Positions 23,640 through 36,746 of a DNA stretch of 64,000 nucleotides are shown here, in pieces. This DNA comes from Cryptomeria japonica. Taxonomy: Eukaryota > Streptophyta > Pinopsida > Cupressales > Cupressaceae. The notes under the pieces were generated by a model. That model made no database searches. It had not been told where the DNA came from and saw only the letters and a list, made by a program, of their open reading frames with translations. The position numbers and the translations under genes were made by a program. Where the stretch lies: assembly GCF_030272615.1 (NCBI RefSeq), contig NC_081406.1:237563922-237627921 (forward strand), given 5' to 3'. Every line of letters begins with the position of its first letter. Within the stretch, counting starts at the first letter, position 1.

Positions 23640-24480
23640 AAGACACTCATCCACTCAAAAATCAACACTTTCAATGATTATTTGTGTCTGGTTGTTGTAA
23701 CATTTGTAGGCCTTACTCTTGGTGGAGCAACCAAGAATTATGCCTTCATCACTTTTAGCCTCAAATTTACTAACATAGTCACCTCTATTGATAAAACATT
23801 TACTGCCAAAAATCTTAAAATAACTGACATTAGGTGATCTACTATACTAGTATTCATAAGGAGTTTTGTTCTTACCTCTCTTTACCAATATCTGGTTCAT
23901 AGTGTTGATAGTTGTGCTGATAGGTTCTCTCCAGAAAGTTTTTGCTACTCCTCCTTGTATAAGTATTGTTCTAGTATCTTCAACAACTGACTGGTTGTTC
24001 CTCTCTACAATACCATTTTGCTGTGGTGTTCTTGGTGCAGAAAGTTGCCTCTTAATTTCATTGTCTTCACAATATCTAGTGAATTCCTCTGAAGTAAATT
24101 AACCTCCTTGATTAGTCCTCAGATACTTTTTCTTACCACTTTCCTTTTCAACTAAGGCCCTAAATGCCTTGAACTTACCAAGGGATTTTGTTTTGTCCTT
24201 CAATAATGTGACCCACATCATTCTTGAGAAATCATCAATGAAGATCATAAAATATCTATCACCTTGAATACTTTTAGTCCTTATTGGTCCACAAAGGTAT
24301 GTATGAACCAAATCTAACAATTGTTCTGCTGGGAAGGATTTTCTCTTAAAAGTTGAGGATGTCATCTTTCCTAACTGACATTCCTTACACAGAGGATTCA
24401 CCAGTTTTTCCAACTGAGGAAAACCTCTTACCGACTTGGACTTACTGGCCTTAACAATGTTATCAAAATTTATATGACAA
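23640..24480 (-). pseudogene. Copia element 1 integrase
   Basis: The GAG-pre-integrase and core region is visible in 24413-24099 (NPLCKECQLGKM, YFMIFIDDFSRMMWV). A TAA at about 24097 follows RTNQGG where the family has GGEFTS, then QQNGIVERNN near 24020-23990. Scattered stops continue to 23640. The first catalytic Asp lies in the VHTYLCGPI region, where it is usually VHTDLCGP, and here it is Tyr. Confidence 0.8.
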
Positions 24481-24569
24481 AATATTTGATGCTAAAGCCA
24501 ACTACCATCTACTTTAGCAATTAAATAGTTGTTGACTTTAGGATTCAAGTGAAACAAGTAACCTTTTTT

Positions 24570-24887
24570 CTACTTTCCGGTTGCAATCAGTTCACTTTTT
24601 CTCCCATAGATTTTGCACATTCCATTCTTGAATTCCAATGGATAACCTATGTCATTGAGTTGACCTACACTAAAAAGATTGTGCTTTAATCCTTCAACCC
24701 AGTAGACATCATCTGCATTGCTCTTTCCATTAAGAGAAATGGTTCCCTTTCCTTTTACCATGCAGGGTGAGTCATTTCCAAATCTTACAACTCCATCAAA
24801 TTCCTTCAATGTAAGAAATTTACTCCAGTCACTGTTCATGTGGTGTGAACAACCCCTATCTATGATCCAATCATCAGAACTATCCAT
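24570..24887 (-). pseudogene. Copia element 1 aspartic protease
   Basis: WIIDRGCSHHM stands where Copia proteases have WIIDSGCSHHM, so the catalytic DSG is DRG. FLTLKEFDGVVRFGNDS and LKHNLFSVGQL follow and identify the domain and its junction to GAG-pre-integrase. Inactive. Confidence 0.82.
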
Positions 24888-25029
24888 GTGAGAAACTAAT
24901 GCCTTCTTATCAGATGACTCCTCTTTAATGGCTACAAAGACAATGTTTTCATTAGCATCTCCCTCATATTCCTCATCAGTGATACCACCATCAACTGCAA
25001 TGAGACAATCGCTTTTGCCTTTTCCTTTC

Positions 25030-25894
25030 TACTTCTTGTACTTCTCACACTTATGCTCATTGTCACCATTAGGACAGTTAGCTGCAATGTGTCCAATCTT
25101 GTTACATGCAAAACATTTTAAAGGTAATTTACCTCTATACTTACTGGTACCTCTAGGTAACTGCACAATGCTTCAAGCTCAATCAAAGTGTCTTCATCAT
25201 CAACTTCTATGTTGGATCTAGACTTATAATTGTGACTAACATCTCTGCTTTTCCTCATAGGAGGGTTACAAACTAAAGCTCTAAATGCAGTTTTAGATTT
25301 CTGAACACTATTATCATAACCATTTAATTCAAATGCAGTAAGCTTACTAATGATGGAGTCAAGAGTTACCTTAGTTTTATCAATAGACTTTAGCTTCTGA
25401 ATGGCTATAACTCAGATAGCGTAGACCAATAGAAGGGTTCTCAACACCTTACTAACCACCATGGCATCTTCCAATACACCACCAGCACTGTTGAGCTCAC
25501 CAACTATCTCTTTGATCCTTTGACCATACTGTTGTATATTTTCTCCTTCATCCATCCACATGTCATCAAATTTACCTCTTAGACTCTCTTCTTTTGCAAT
25601 CTTCACATGCTCATCACCGTTATAGATTTCCTCAAGTTTCTTCCACAGCTCATAAGTAGTCTCTAGACCATGGACATCAACATACTCTGAATCAGACAAA
25701 GAACTGATAATGGCCTCCAATGCTTGATTATTTTCTTATTGATCTTTCTTTTGATCATCAGACATAGTCCCACTAGGCGCAACATATTGAGTACCAACAT
25801 GTTCCCAGTATTGACTCTTGATGTAGATTTTCATTCTGTCACTCCATATTCTGTAGTTTTGCCTATTAAACTTTAGACCTTCTTTATTCATCAT
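25030..25894 (-). pseudogene. Copia element 1 gag
   Basis: It starts at ATG 25894 (MMNKEGLKFNRQNYRIWSDR), with a UBN2-type gag core in 25720-25412 (TTYELWKKLEEIYNGDEHV, LRGKFDDMWMDEGENIQQY) and one CCHC knuckle, CFACNKIGHIAANC, near 25117-25076. Stops include a TAA about 25740. The knuckle binds element RNA in the particle. The order is as in plant Copia elements. Confidence 0.82.
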
Positions 25895-25950
25895 ATTCTT
25901 CAATATCTTTACCTCAAGCTGTAAGGCTTAGACACTAGAGGACTTGATAT

Positions 25951-25962
25951 GCTCTGATACCA
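25951..25962 (-). other. Initiator-Met-type primer binding site of Copia element 1
   Basis: The minus strand reads TGGTATCAGAGC, the usual complement to plant initiator tRNA-Met, two bases inside the LTR end at 25965. Confidence 0.88.
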
Positions 25963-25964
25963 AT

Positions 25965-27338
25965 TGATGGTATGATAAATCAATAAGGATCCGTTCTACT
26001 ACTAAGAGGGGGGGTGAATCAGTATATAGGAAACTGACTAGACTTTTCTCCAAACTCAAAAACAACCTCTCAAGACAAAATTAAAACTGACTGGTTCAAA
26101 CACTAAACTACAAATTGCAATATCACTGTCAAGTATAGCGGTTGGCTGTCATAACATAATAATAGTAAAACAACTCTAAAACTCTCAAACCTTTTGCCCA
26201 AAACATCCAAATACTTTATTGACAAAAGTAAAAGCACATTTCAGATTGTTGTCAATCAATATATCATATCTAAGTGGATTTAGCAATTAATTAACCATAG
26301 CAAACATAACTACAAAAACATTCACCACTTGACACAATGATTTTGACATGGAAACCCAAATGGGAAAAACCATGGTGGGGATGAATACCCACAAGTATTC
26401 TTAACTCTTTTTAAGTTCGCCCTGTTAGGAGCCAAGCCTTTTAAAGATTTACAATAAGTCCTGTTAAGAACAAATCCTATTTGGGACCACCCGGTTAAGG
26501 GATTGACTATAATTCCCTATTAGAAGAAATACCCTATTAGGAGTAACCTCAGTAGAGGATTTGAAATCCAAGCTAATGGATCACCTAGTTAGAGGATTTA
26601 GATAACACTAAGCTTGTTAGATCTTACCCGGTTAAGGGATTTGACTATTGTAATTGTTTGAGAACAACAAGGGTTTACTGATCTGGTGAATAGAACTACT
26701 TTGCTTGATCAAATCCTTTTCATGCTCCTATCTTCCTTTACACATACTGTAGATACATCTCTTGGTTTGGAAACCAATCACTCTTACATTCAAACAAAAT
26801 TACCAACACTACAACAAAACAACTCATCGACCTTATAAGAAAAACAATAGGTCGGTAACACATCACAAACCTAAGATCTCATAGAGATTACAAACAAATT
26901 GGTTCAAGTATGACCATTAGATAACATAGAAATCATTGCACATCATTCAAGACAACCTCGACCGCTCCTTGATCATTGCTTCATTGATCTATATAACTCA
27001 TCATGTTGTTTCCACTTCATGCAATGAACTTGCTCATTCCCAAGATAAACCATTTGAAACTCTTCTCATACAACATGGATACATGGCATAATCATTACCG
27101 CTCATCATTTGATCATAAACCAATACAATCAATTCACCAAGCTCCATCGGTTAGGGTTTGGCACATCAACAGGTAGGGTTTACCGGTTGATCTCACTTCT
27201 TCTATAGTAATACTAGTTTCCTTCACAAGCTCACTTACCAGTTGCAAAATAACTTTATTACAACATCATTACCGATTATAATTAACATCAATGATAGCAT
27301 AATAGTTCATCAATGAAATCTTCATGCAAATGCCAATA
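25965..27338 (-). repeat. 5' LTR of Copia element 1
   Basis: 1374 bp and uninterrupted. It starts TGATGGTATGATAAATC and ends GCCAATA, where the sister LTR ends GTCAACA. It shows the empty target site of the solo LTR. The last base before the flank suggests a mutated CA end. Confidence 0.85.
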
Positions 27339-27599
27339 TTGTCCACATCATTTTATTTGTTGAAGTTTTGAGAGTGATACTAGGAGATATACTAGGAGAT
27401 TTGAGTATTGCCAGCTATCAGGATGGTGGTCCCATACACAAGTCACTGATTCAAGCAAGTTTGGAGATACCAAAAGCCGCATGAGTATGGACTCTCGGTA
27501 TGTGCCCTAGATCTTGCCTTTGATTTGATTTTTACATATTTTCTCAAAAAATCTGCATGCTAGAGTAGGGTTTGAATTTTTTTGTCTTTTTTTAATTTT

Positions 27600-27912
27600 A
27601 TGCTCGTGGTTTAGCAATTTTGTTAGGTTTTTTAGCACATACACATAGGATAATAGCACTTTTATTTTTCTTTCACATATGTTCAAAGTATTCACGCTTT
27701 TGCACAAAGTTTCCACGCATTTATGTTGCTAGCGCATATGCCTAAGATTTTTGCGCATTTTCTTGATTTGATAGCGCATTTTCTCATAGTTTTCATGAAT
27801 TTATGATATGGTGTAGCACTTATATTTGAGTCAGTGCAAATACACAATGTTATCACACATATGTTATGTTGTGTAGCACATTTTCTTAAAATAGCATTTT
27901 TGATTTCTTGTC
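27600..27912 (+). repeat. TAGCGCATTT motif array in front of element A's antisense ORF
   Basis: Phrases TAGCACATACACATAGG, CTAGCGCATATGCC, TTGCGCATTTTC, GATAGCGCATTTTCTC and GTAGCACATTTTC recur about every 20-45 bp. They are on the plus strand, the sense of the antisense ORF that follows. The bases 27339-27599 before it are non-coding. Confidence 0.68.
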
Positions 27913-28195
27913 TTGCACAATGTGTCATAAGTTAATTTTTGTTTGATGAATTGATGATGTTTGATTTGATGTTGATAAAGATAGATGATTTTGAGATGTG
28001 ATTGATCAATTGATAACCATGATTAATGGTTTTTAGATTGGATAGAAAGCTCTAAGAGACCGATCTAGTCTTTGATGAAGAGCTGATAGGTTAGGTCACC
28101 ATCATCAATTGTGGATTGATATCATAGATTGTTTGATAGATAGGATGGATGAATTGATAATTGACTTAGACAAGATTGTTTGTGTAACAGGAGAT

Positions 28196-30294
28196 TTATG
28201 ATGTGCTCCAGTGTCATGAGAGTTTTGCATCTATGAAACATTTAGTTCTTGAGTTAGATGCAACAACCTTGAGACATAGTGATGTTTGTGGTTTGAGACA
28301 TCTCTTGTACATGCCTGATATGAAGATTAACAAAAGATTATTAACAACACTTGTTGAGAGATTAGCATGATATTGGAGGATGTGTATAGGATATTGCGCA
28401 TCCAGATTGTTGGAGAGATTGTTCAGTATGATCATCACGAGATGGGTGGTATGGAAGCACTGAGGAGAGTTTTCAATGATGAGTCTATTGATGGTTTTGA
28501 GATTAGATGGGAGGACATTCAGATGTACTATGATACTCTAACTTCGATACTGGCTAGATTAGTTGGAGGTTTTATTTGTCCAAACAGGAGATCACATGGC
28601 TTATCTATTGGATGGGATTATATTTTGTTGAGCATGATGCAGTATAGGATGAGAATTGCATGGGGTGTCTAAATTTTAGCACATTTATATCATGATATCC
28701 ATCAAGTTGTATATGATGGTGTAGCTAGTCTATCCATAGGGGTCACTCTCCCATAGGTTTGGCACTGGGAGCACATTACAATTACACGACCTATTTAGGA
28801 TCGAGTTCGAGGAGATGGACAACCATATATTTATCTGTACCATGGCACGCTTACCCAACACAATCTTGGTAATCTTGATTACTGGAGGTGGGTACTGGAT
28901 ACCATAGACTCAGTAGTTTGGAGACCTTATGTAGATTGCGATCCATGGATGTATGATGCTAGATCACTACTCATTATTATACAAAGAAAATACTTGATTG
29001 GTCAGACTCCATTTTTAATTGAATGACAACTCATTCAACAAGTTCTTAGACAGTTCGACAGGCCACAGGGTATGCCACAAGGTGTCACCATGTATGTGAG
29101 GACATACAAGGACAAGAGAGATTGAGGTCCTTCACTCTTATTTGATGTTACATATGCAGATTTTATAGCTATGCCACCAATTCCTTTTGACTTACAAGAA
29201 CAGATCTTAGAGGCTGGCACTATAGAGGAGTACACGAGAAATCTAGTAGCTCATCCATTTCCATAGATTATAGATCCTACAGATCCACCACCTAGCTCAG
29301 GGAATGAGGATGATGATACGGATGGTAGCCTTTGATAGAGGAGGAGGAGGTGATGCCAGGGTGTTCATGGTGGAGATGGAGATGAGGGAGATGATGGTAG
29401 AGGTGGGAGGATAGGGGGTGAGGACACAATAAGAGAGGTGGTCGAGCATGTGTTCAAGGAGGACCCTTTAGTGTTTGCATCAAAGGACCATTATTACCCT
29501 TGGCAGGCAAGGATGCAAGCATGGGGGTTTGGATAGAGGACCATTACTACTTGGTGTAAGAAGAGTTGGTGGGAGAGATGGAGGCCAAGGAGGTGGATCA
29601 GATAGGGGCTGAAAGAGTGGGAGAGAGGGGAGAGGTGGTGGAGCTCTTTAGTTTGGTCAAATTGGTCATGATCCTAGTGTGTTGGCAGCTCATAGAGGAT
29701 TTGATGAGGAGAGCTCTGAGGATGATTTAGAGGATGATGTACCTTTGATCAGACATAGGAATACCAAGATTTCGTGGGTGGATTCCCCAGCAGAGGGAGA
29801 TGTGCCACAAGATGAGGTAGGAGGAAATGATGTGCAGATGCATGATGATGCACCCGAGGGCGAAGATGATATTGCCAGTTTGAGGGCATAGATTGCACAA
29901 CTTCAGACATAGATTCAGACTCTTACCTTAGAGAGAGACACTACTAGACATGAGAGAGATATTTCTATTAAGCGGTATTGGCAAGCAGGGAGCATGCTAG
30001 AGCATATATAGCAGACGGGCACTAGAGGTCTTACAATAGATACAGTGAGGGAGATGGTACGCACTAGGAAGGAGATTCTTCACTAGCATAGACTATATGA
30101 GAGTGTGGTTCCTCAGACTCAGAGGGTAGGAAGTTATGTTTCCACCACACAACGATTAGGAAGACAGTGTTAGACAGAGAATGGTGGTGTCATGGGACCA
30201 CCTCACAGAGACCTAGATCTAGGAGCTAGATCATCTGGAGGAGGAGATGCCCCCCGTTTGAGATGTACAGATTTTGGCGACAGTGCCACATGAT
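28196..30294 (+). pseudogene. Element A antisense ORF with plant mobile domain
   Basis: Opposite to gag-pol. The first part (YDVLQCHESFASMKHL, LLTTLVERLA) runs to a TGA about 28367. The next frame continues with MILEDVYRILRI, HLYHDIHQVVYDG and WHWEHITITRP to about 29270. These match element B's antisense ORF block by block. The HTFHLP-type motif at the join has been lost. The tail (29340-30290) is Gly/Arg-rich, then acidic (EESSEDDLEDDVPL) and Gln/Leu-rich with coiled-coil character. Several TAG stops are present. An acceptor-like AACAG precedes 28191, so an intron at the 5' end is possible. Function unknown. Confidence 0.7.
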
Positions 30295-32055
30295 GTATTT
30301 TTGAGACTTGATTTTATCTTTGATGTTACGATATGGCACTTGTACATTATTGATGATTTTTTATATCATTGTATAATTGGACATTTTTATGTTTTATGAT
30401 GATATGCAAACATCGATGGACTCTATATGATGCTTCTTTGATATTCATGCATATTATTTTGATGATTTCCTGATTATGATTTTTACATGATGATCTATAT
30501 GATGATGAATTCATTGCTTTATCGAGATGATAATGATGATTATGTTGTGATCTATATGATGATTACAATGATACGATCTATATACATTGCTTATATGAAG
30601 ATTTTGTGATGATGTATGAATTGGTTATGACGATATGATTCTACATATGATGTTGTTATAATGATATTTTTGATGCACTTGTGATAATGTCTCTAATATT
30701 AATGATACTCATGTGATGCCTATTCTTATGGATTGTATGTGCATATGATGATATTAAACAATATGATGATGATGTTATAAATGATAGATGAAATGATATT
30801 TTATGAAATGCTTATAATGAGATACTATATGCAAATGGAACTAAATGCAACTAATGAATATGATAATGAACCAATGAACTAAATTAATTCTATATGATTA
30901 ATAAAATGAACTTAATGAATGAATGCAACTAATGAAAATGTTTTTTTTTGGCCAACTATACTCAATCATTATTTTCAACCATTGATGAAATTAATGTAAA
31001 AAATGAATGATATAATGAATGGATAACGAATGCTTATTATGTAAATGCAAATGCAAAGACTTACCTAAATGATATTTGTCATCTTTTCAACTATTTATTA
31101 CACTGCTTCAATTCATCATTAAGCTTTTAAAATGTTGTAATAAAATACAAGCACCTGGGTATAATTACACCAAGATGACCTGAGTATCTCTTACATGGAT
31201 TTTAATTTAGCAAGTTAATACAAGAATCTAGGTATATTGAACCAAGATGACCTAAGTATTTCTTGCATCAACAAACAAGGATTATCCCCTTCCATTTATG
31301 ACTCGGCACATCCTCAATAATCTTTTGCCAATCATGTTCTCAGACAAGTACATACATTACAAAGGGATAAATCACAAACAAAAGACAAATAAAAATAGTC
31401 ATGCCCCATCATAGCTCCTCTAGTCTCAGACATCATCAAGTTACATAGGGAACATGATTAATGAAAATCAAGATACAAAAATTGAATCATGCATGTCACA
31501 TGTATGTTCTCTTGGTCAAAACAGATAAATCATCTTGATTAATGATTGTTGATATTTGTTGTCACTTGTTTGTTGAATTTCCAAAGTTTCATTTTCTCGA
31601 TTCATTTTTTTTCTATATTATTGTTTTTGTTTAAGACTTGTTGTTTGTTTTCTTGTCATCTATTTCTCAAAATCCAAATTGTTTCGTGACTAGTTCATGA
31701 TTTTGCCTCTAGCTAGAAACAAGCTTTATTATGGATATACAATGATGATCAAAACCATGGTGAGATGGCTATGCCTGATTATATACAACTGGCCTTATTA
31801 TGAATATGTATGGATGCAACAGATGGTTGTGGAAAGAAATGCAAAATCATAGATAGAAGAGCTGACTTTCAGATAGCACCCGCTGCCAAGTTTTTACCAT
31901 CTATTTTTATTGCATTTTTCCATATATTTGATTTTTTTTACTATTTTCGCTATTTTCGTTGTTTTTATATCTTTCATCTTTTCTGCTTTTTATGGATTTT
32001 CTTTTCTATTTCACTTTTTTCTTTTCTTTTCTACTACTTCAGATATAGAACTTTT
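30295..32055 (+). other. Element A spacer with degenerate TGATGAT repeats
   Basis: From 30300 to about 31060 the DNA is a degenerate low-complexity run of TATGATGAT, TGATGAT and AATGAATG phrases. It lies between the antisense ORF and pol, so it does not match the position of element B's ordered array. The rest to 32055 is non-coding, with a pyrimidine-rich patch at 31900-32045 (purine-rich in the element's sense). Confidence 0.55.
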
Positions 32056-32944
32056 TTAGGTGCATGGTATTAATTGGTTCCTCAAACCATTCACCCTCCA
32101 GTGTAGCAACCTGTAAGCTCCAGATTCATATGCAACTACTATGATAAAAGGACCCAACCAGTTTGGTTCAAAATTTCCCTTTTTCTCTCTATCTTGTTCG
32201 TTGCATGGATTTTCGCTGAGAACAAGATCTCTCAACTGAAATACTCTAGGCTTAACTTTGTGATTATAGCTCCTCTCCATTCTTTGTTGATATTATTTTA
32301 AGTGATCTGAAGGATTCTCGTGGCACTCTTGTAAGAATTCTAGTTCTTGCAACCTCGATACTCTTTGTTCCTCATCTCGAATGAGTTCCTTCAGTGACAC
32401 ATAGAGAGAAGGTATCTCTACTTCAATTGGTAGGATTGCTTCTGATCCATACACAAGGCAATATGGAATTGCTCCAGTTGGTGTACAAATGCTAGTGCGA
32501 TAAGCCCATAGCCTAGGATTCAACTGAACGTGCCAGTCCCTACCAGCCTCATTAACCTTCTTTAAGATTTTGAGGATTGTTTTATTAGATGCCTCTGCTT
32601 GTCCATTCCCTTGAAGATAGTGTACGATGTTGAGAACCTATGTTATTTTTGGAATTACTCATATATTTCTTGCACATCTTGATTTTTGAATGGTCTTCCA
32701 TTATCAGAGGATGCAATTCTTGTGCTGGTGCATGGATAAAATTATTGTGAATCTGACGTTGTTTGCACTTTTTAGCATATATGAAGGAATCTCTTTCCAT
32801 AGTGGGCCAATAATACAACAATCGAATGAGTTTCTTGGCCAATGTAAGACCACTTGAATGTGTGCCACAAATACCTTCATGGACTTCGTTTAGAGATTTT
32901 TCAGATTTTTCACATTTGAGACACCTTAGGAGAGTGCTATCCAT
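32056..32944 (-). pseudogene. Element A integrase with core deletion
   Basis: The zinc region is visible (NEVHEGICGTHSSG, LLYYWP, CKQRQ with the last Cys replaced by Arg). Right after APAQELHPL the sequence jumps to the DNGRPFKNQD segment in another frame. Compared with element B, about 70 residues holding the first catalytic Asp are missing. The C-terminal part is open in two frames: 32523-32293 (LWAYRTSICTPTGAIPYCL) and 32280-32056 (EPNWLGPF). Inactive. Confidence 0.82.
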
Positions 32945-33498
32945 ACCTCATCTATAAAGGATATCGACAATAATGGTATAATGGGTTGATTGAAAGATAA
33001 AGTTACGCTTCTGATTTTGGGATAAGTTTGGGGAAAGGATATTGTCTTTTAAGTACAAATAGGTTTGGCTATATAGTGAGGCATCAGTTCTGGATATTGT
33101 AGACGATTTGGATATTATGGGAATTAGGGGCAGGATAAAAGATTTCTTCCACTAGGAATTCATAACGCTCTTGATTCTCTTGAGTTTGTATAAGAGATTC
33201 TATTGTTGCCATGACATTTGTTGCTTTATTCTCATTCCTTGGAATTTAAAATAAATGTGATTTCAGTAAAGTATTTATTGAAATCTTCAACCAGTTTCTT
33301 GTAGTGCATTGGTTTATCATCCTTGGTTTGGTATTCATCATTTATGTAGTTGATAACTAGCTGTGAATATCCTTAAACATGTAACTCTTTGATATTCCAT
33401 TCAATATCCATGTTGATCCTGATGAGTAGCACCTCATATTCTACAGTATTGTTTGTACATGGGTAGCACAACTTGTATGATTTAGGAATAGTGTGACA

Positions 33499-35099
33499 CT
33501 AAACTATTATAAATAAAATTCGTACACCTGATTCGTGTTGTGCGTAGGAGCCATCAAAATACAACTTCCAATTCTTCTTGCTAACAATGAGAACATATGC
33601 ATCAGGAAACTCAATATGTAAGGGTGCATCATCATGAAGGGGCACTTCAACTAGTTGATCTGCAATCACTTGTCCTTTTATGGCTTTTCGATCAACATAC
33701 TTAATGTCAAACTCACTTAGTACCATGACCCATTTATCTAGTCAACATGTCAATTACTTTAGAGGGTCAATCTTTGCAATCAGATTAACAGAATGCATGA
33801 GCATATAATGTCATCTTTTTTGGGTTGCGAATACCACTGCCAGACATGTTTTCTCCACTGTTGTGTAGTTTAACTCATAGCCAACTAGGGTTCTGCTGAT
33901 ATAGTATATTGCTCTTTCTTTACCTTCAGTGTCATGTTGTGCCAAGAGATCTCCTAATGATACATCTGTAGCTGAGATGTAGAGAAATAATGGTTTTCCT
34001 TTAATCGATGATGCTAGCACTAGTGGATTTACCAAGTAGTCCTTGATTTGTGTGAAAGCTTCCTCACATTTGTCATCCCATTTGAATGCAACATTTTTGT
34101 GTAAGAAGTGAGTAAATGGATGACATTGATCACCAAATTGAGCTATGAACCTTCTTACTGATTGCAACCTCCCTTGTAGAGAATGCAATTGATTGATATT
34201 CTTTGGACATTCCATTTCCATTATAGCTTGTACTTTTGTTGGATAAACTTTTATGCCACAAGAAGATATGATATACCCTAGGAGTTTACCTAATGTAACT
34301 CCAAAAACACACTTCTTTGGGTTCAGTCTCAACTTATATTGTTCCAGTCTGTCAAAAATCTTATCTAGGATCCCCAAATGCTCTTCTCTGGTGTGTAACT
34401 TTTCCAGTATATCATCCACATAATCTTCCATGAAGGTATGCATCATATCATAAAAAATAGTTTTCATATCTCTCTAATAAGTAGCTCCGAAATTCTTGAG
34501 CCCAAATGGCATGACGTTCCAACAGAAAGTACCCCAAGGGCTAGTGAAGGCTATTTTCTCTTGACCCTCAGGAGCTATCTTAATTTGGTTATACCTTGAG
34601 AAACCATCCATTAAAGATAACATTTCATGTCTTGCTATGAGATCTACAATAATATCAATTCTTGGTAATGGAAAATCATCCTTCGAGAATGCCTTGTTCA
34701 AGTCCTTGAAATCCATGCACACTCTGATACTTTTATCTAGTTTTGATCTAGGTACAATAGTTGACACCCATCTGGATATGCGACTGGTCGTATGAATCCT
34801 ACATCCGATAGTTTCTTCAACTCTGCTTTGACAAGAAGAGCAATATGAGGGTGCATCTTTCAGAGTTTCCTTTTGATTGGTTTAGCTCCTTGAGCAATAT
34901 TAAGATGATGCATAATGATATCTGGTTCAAGTCCTAGCATATCAGCGTATGAATAGGAAAAGTTGATTTGCCTCTTCTTGAAAAACTCGCTATAGTCGTG
35001 TATTTCTTGTTCTGATAAGGATGTTGTAGGATGAAGAATTTTGGGATTCTCTGAAGTACCAATATTAATTGCCTCTATAGGTTCTATTAGAATAGACAA
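33499..35099 (-). pseudogene. Element A reverse transcriptase and RNase H domains
   Basis: Blocks in order: NFSYSYADMLGLEPD (35099-34860), VCMDFKDLNKAFSKDDFPLP and WGTFCWNVMPFGLKNFGATY (34767-34474), a TAG where Gln is expected, then MEDYVDDILEK (34467-33811), so the YVDD box is intact. After LNPKKCVFGVTLG come the RNase H motifs (YYISRTLVGYELNYTTVEK) and the start of the archaeal-type RNase H, NWKLYFDGSYAQHESGV (33726-33499). The last is cut short at 33499, and its remainder lies degraded at 33300-33490. Confidence 0.85.
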
Positions 35100-36746
35100 T
35101 CTCTCTTGAAAATACTCTGGGAGAGTGTCAATTCTTCCATCTTATGGTGCCTCAAGGAGGTTTTCACCATTAGATACGCCCTATATTTTATCTTTTGACT
35201 GATCTAATGTTATTATAAAATGGTTTTCAGCATTAGACCTTCTTCTTTGTTTTGTAATTTCACTTTTGTGACTAGAAGATTTGGCACCCTCTTGACTATA
35301 AGAAACATTATTCAATTCACTGGTGGAATCTCTTTCCGATGTTATGGGTTCAACAACATTAAGGTATACAAATATAGCATGATTGTTTGGGAAGGTATCA
35401 ATTTAAATGAGTTTAGTATTTTCCCATTCAATAAGTTCTGGGTGGACTAAGGGTAAATCATTTTCTTGATCAGTCTCAAAGGTCTCAATGGTCATGACAT
35501 AGTTGTCAAAGTTTCTGGGTGTGTCAGTTGATTTAAGGATATCACTCTTTTCAAGATATACTCTCCCAATCACTTTCCCATTAGCTCTTGTAAAGTTAGA
35601 ATGGGTGGTTTGTGATTCACCCTCAAGTAGTCTATTCACTGACATTTGTCCCCCAAACAAATGGACCATATTGACATGTACATCTTTTGTGTCATAAAAT
35701 TCTTTGAAAGATGTCTCAGAATTCGTATCAAACTCCCACTCATGTGAGTCAGTTTCACTACTAGCTTGTAATCTACATATTTGTTCATATAGATTATAGG
35801 TAGCTTCTATTGTTTTCCTTGCCATTTATTTTCTTCTTTCATACTCTACTTCCTCTAGATTGATTGTTTCTTTAGTTTGGCTTCCTATCAGTTCTTCTTG
35901 GCTTCTTCCCATTTTTGGTACTTGTTGACTGGGGATTGATTTGGATTTTATATCATTTTGTTTTTCTGGTTGTTGATTAGTTACTGATTCTGTTACTTCT
36001 TCTTGTTTTCTAGCATGTTCATCTTTTTGTTTGGTAGAAGATGTTTCTTTCTTTGTAGTAACTTGCCTATTCCCTGAGCCTATTTTATCTTCATTTTCTT
36101 CACTTGACAAATCAGATGGTGAGATTGATACAAGTTTTTTACTTTCTTGCACTCTTTGGATCCATTTATAAGAAGACTCTTCCCTTTGAATGTCGAGTTG
36201 TTGTTGTTGTTCATACTCTTCTTCCCTTTATTTTTTGACTGCTTCTTCAGCTACTTGTTGTCATGCCAATTCTTGTGATGTTTGTTCTCTTTGTGTTGAT
36301 TTCGTGTTTTGTTGGTGATGTTGATGGTGATTCTGACTTTGTGTAGGCTGAGTATGCTGGCCATACCCAAGTCCATATTTGTCTTTAGCATGTTGATAGT
36401 GATTGTGAACTTGTAGGTTTTCCACAAGATTTTGTGATTGTGAACTTGTCGGTTTTCCATAAGATTTTGGAGAAAGTGGTAAATATTGTAAAGAATAATT
36501 TCCCATTCCTTCATCATTCAATTTCAAATTTTTATCAAAACTTTCTGAGGTTGATGTGAATAATGTCTCTTGATATGATAGGATAGGAGAGAATGCTTCT
36601 CTATTATGAGGAACTGTTGCATCTTGAGCTGGCTTCAAATTGCTGCAATATTGAGTTGAATCTGCTCAAATTGTTATCTCTTGCCCATTATAGGGAAATT
36701 TTACACATTGATGGTACGTTGATGGGACTACTTGCATATCATGAAT
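35100..36746 (-). pseudogene. Element A protease-RT linker
   Basis: Several frames (36638-36261, 36152-35826, 35825-35403) encode Gln/Lys/Glu-rich low-complexity protein, including DKYGLGYGQ, perhaps the remnant of the G-patch-like motif seen in element B. An HPELIEWENT segment matches element B's HPELIDWGQRD at the same place. No enzyme domain is seen. Confidence 0.6.

Larger units (their letters stand above)
864..27338 (-). mobile_element. Copia retrotransposon 1, split by element B
   Basis: A minus-strand Ty1/copia element. Its LTRs are 864-3832 (enlarged by a solo LTR insertion) and 25965-27338. An initiator-Met-type primer site is next to the right LTR, and a purine tract is next to the left one. 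Reading leftwards, the gene order is gag with a CCHC knuckle, protease, integrase, reverse transcriptase, RNase H, which is the Copia order. Element B (4917-22541) lies inside the reverse transcriptase region, and the reading frame resumes on the other side. All domains carry stops or lost catalytic residues. No clean target duplication is seen: ATGTA precedes 864 and TTGTC follows 27338. Confidence 0.85.
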
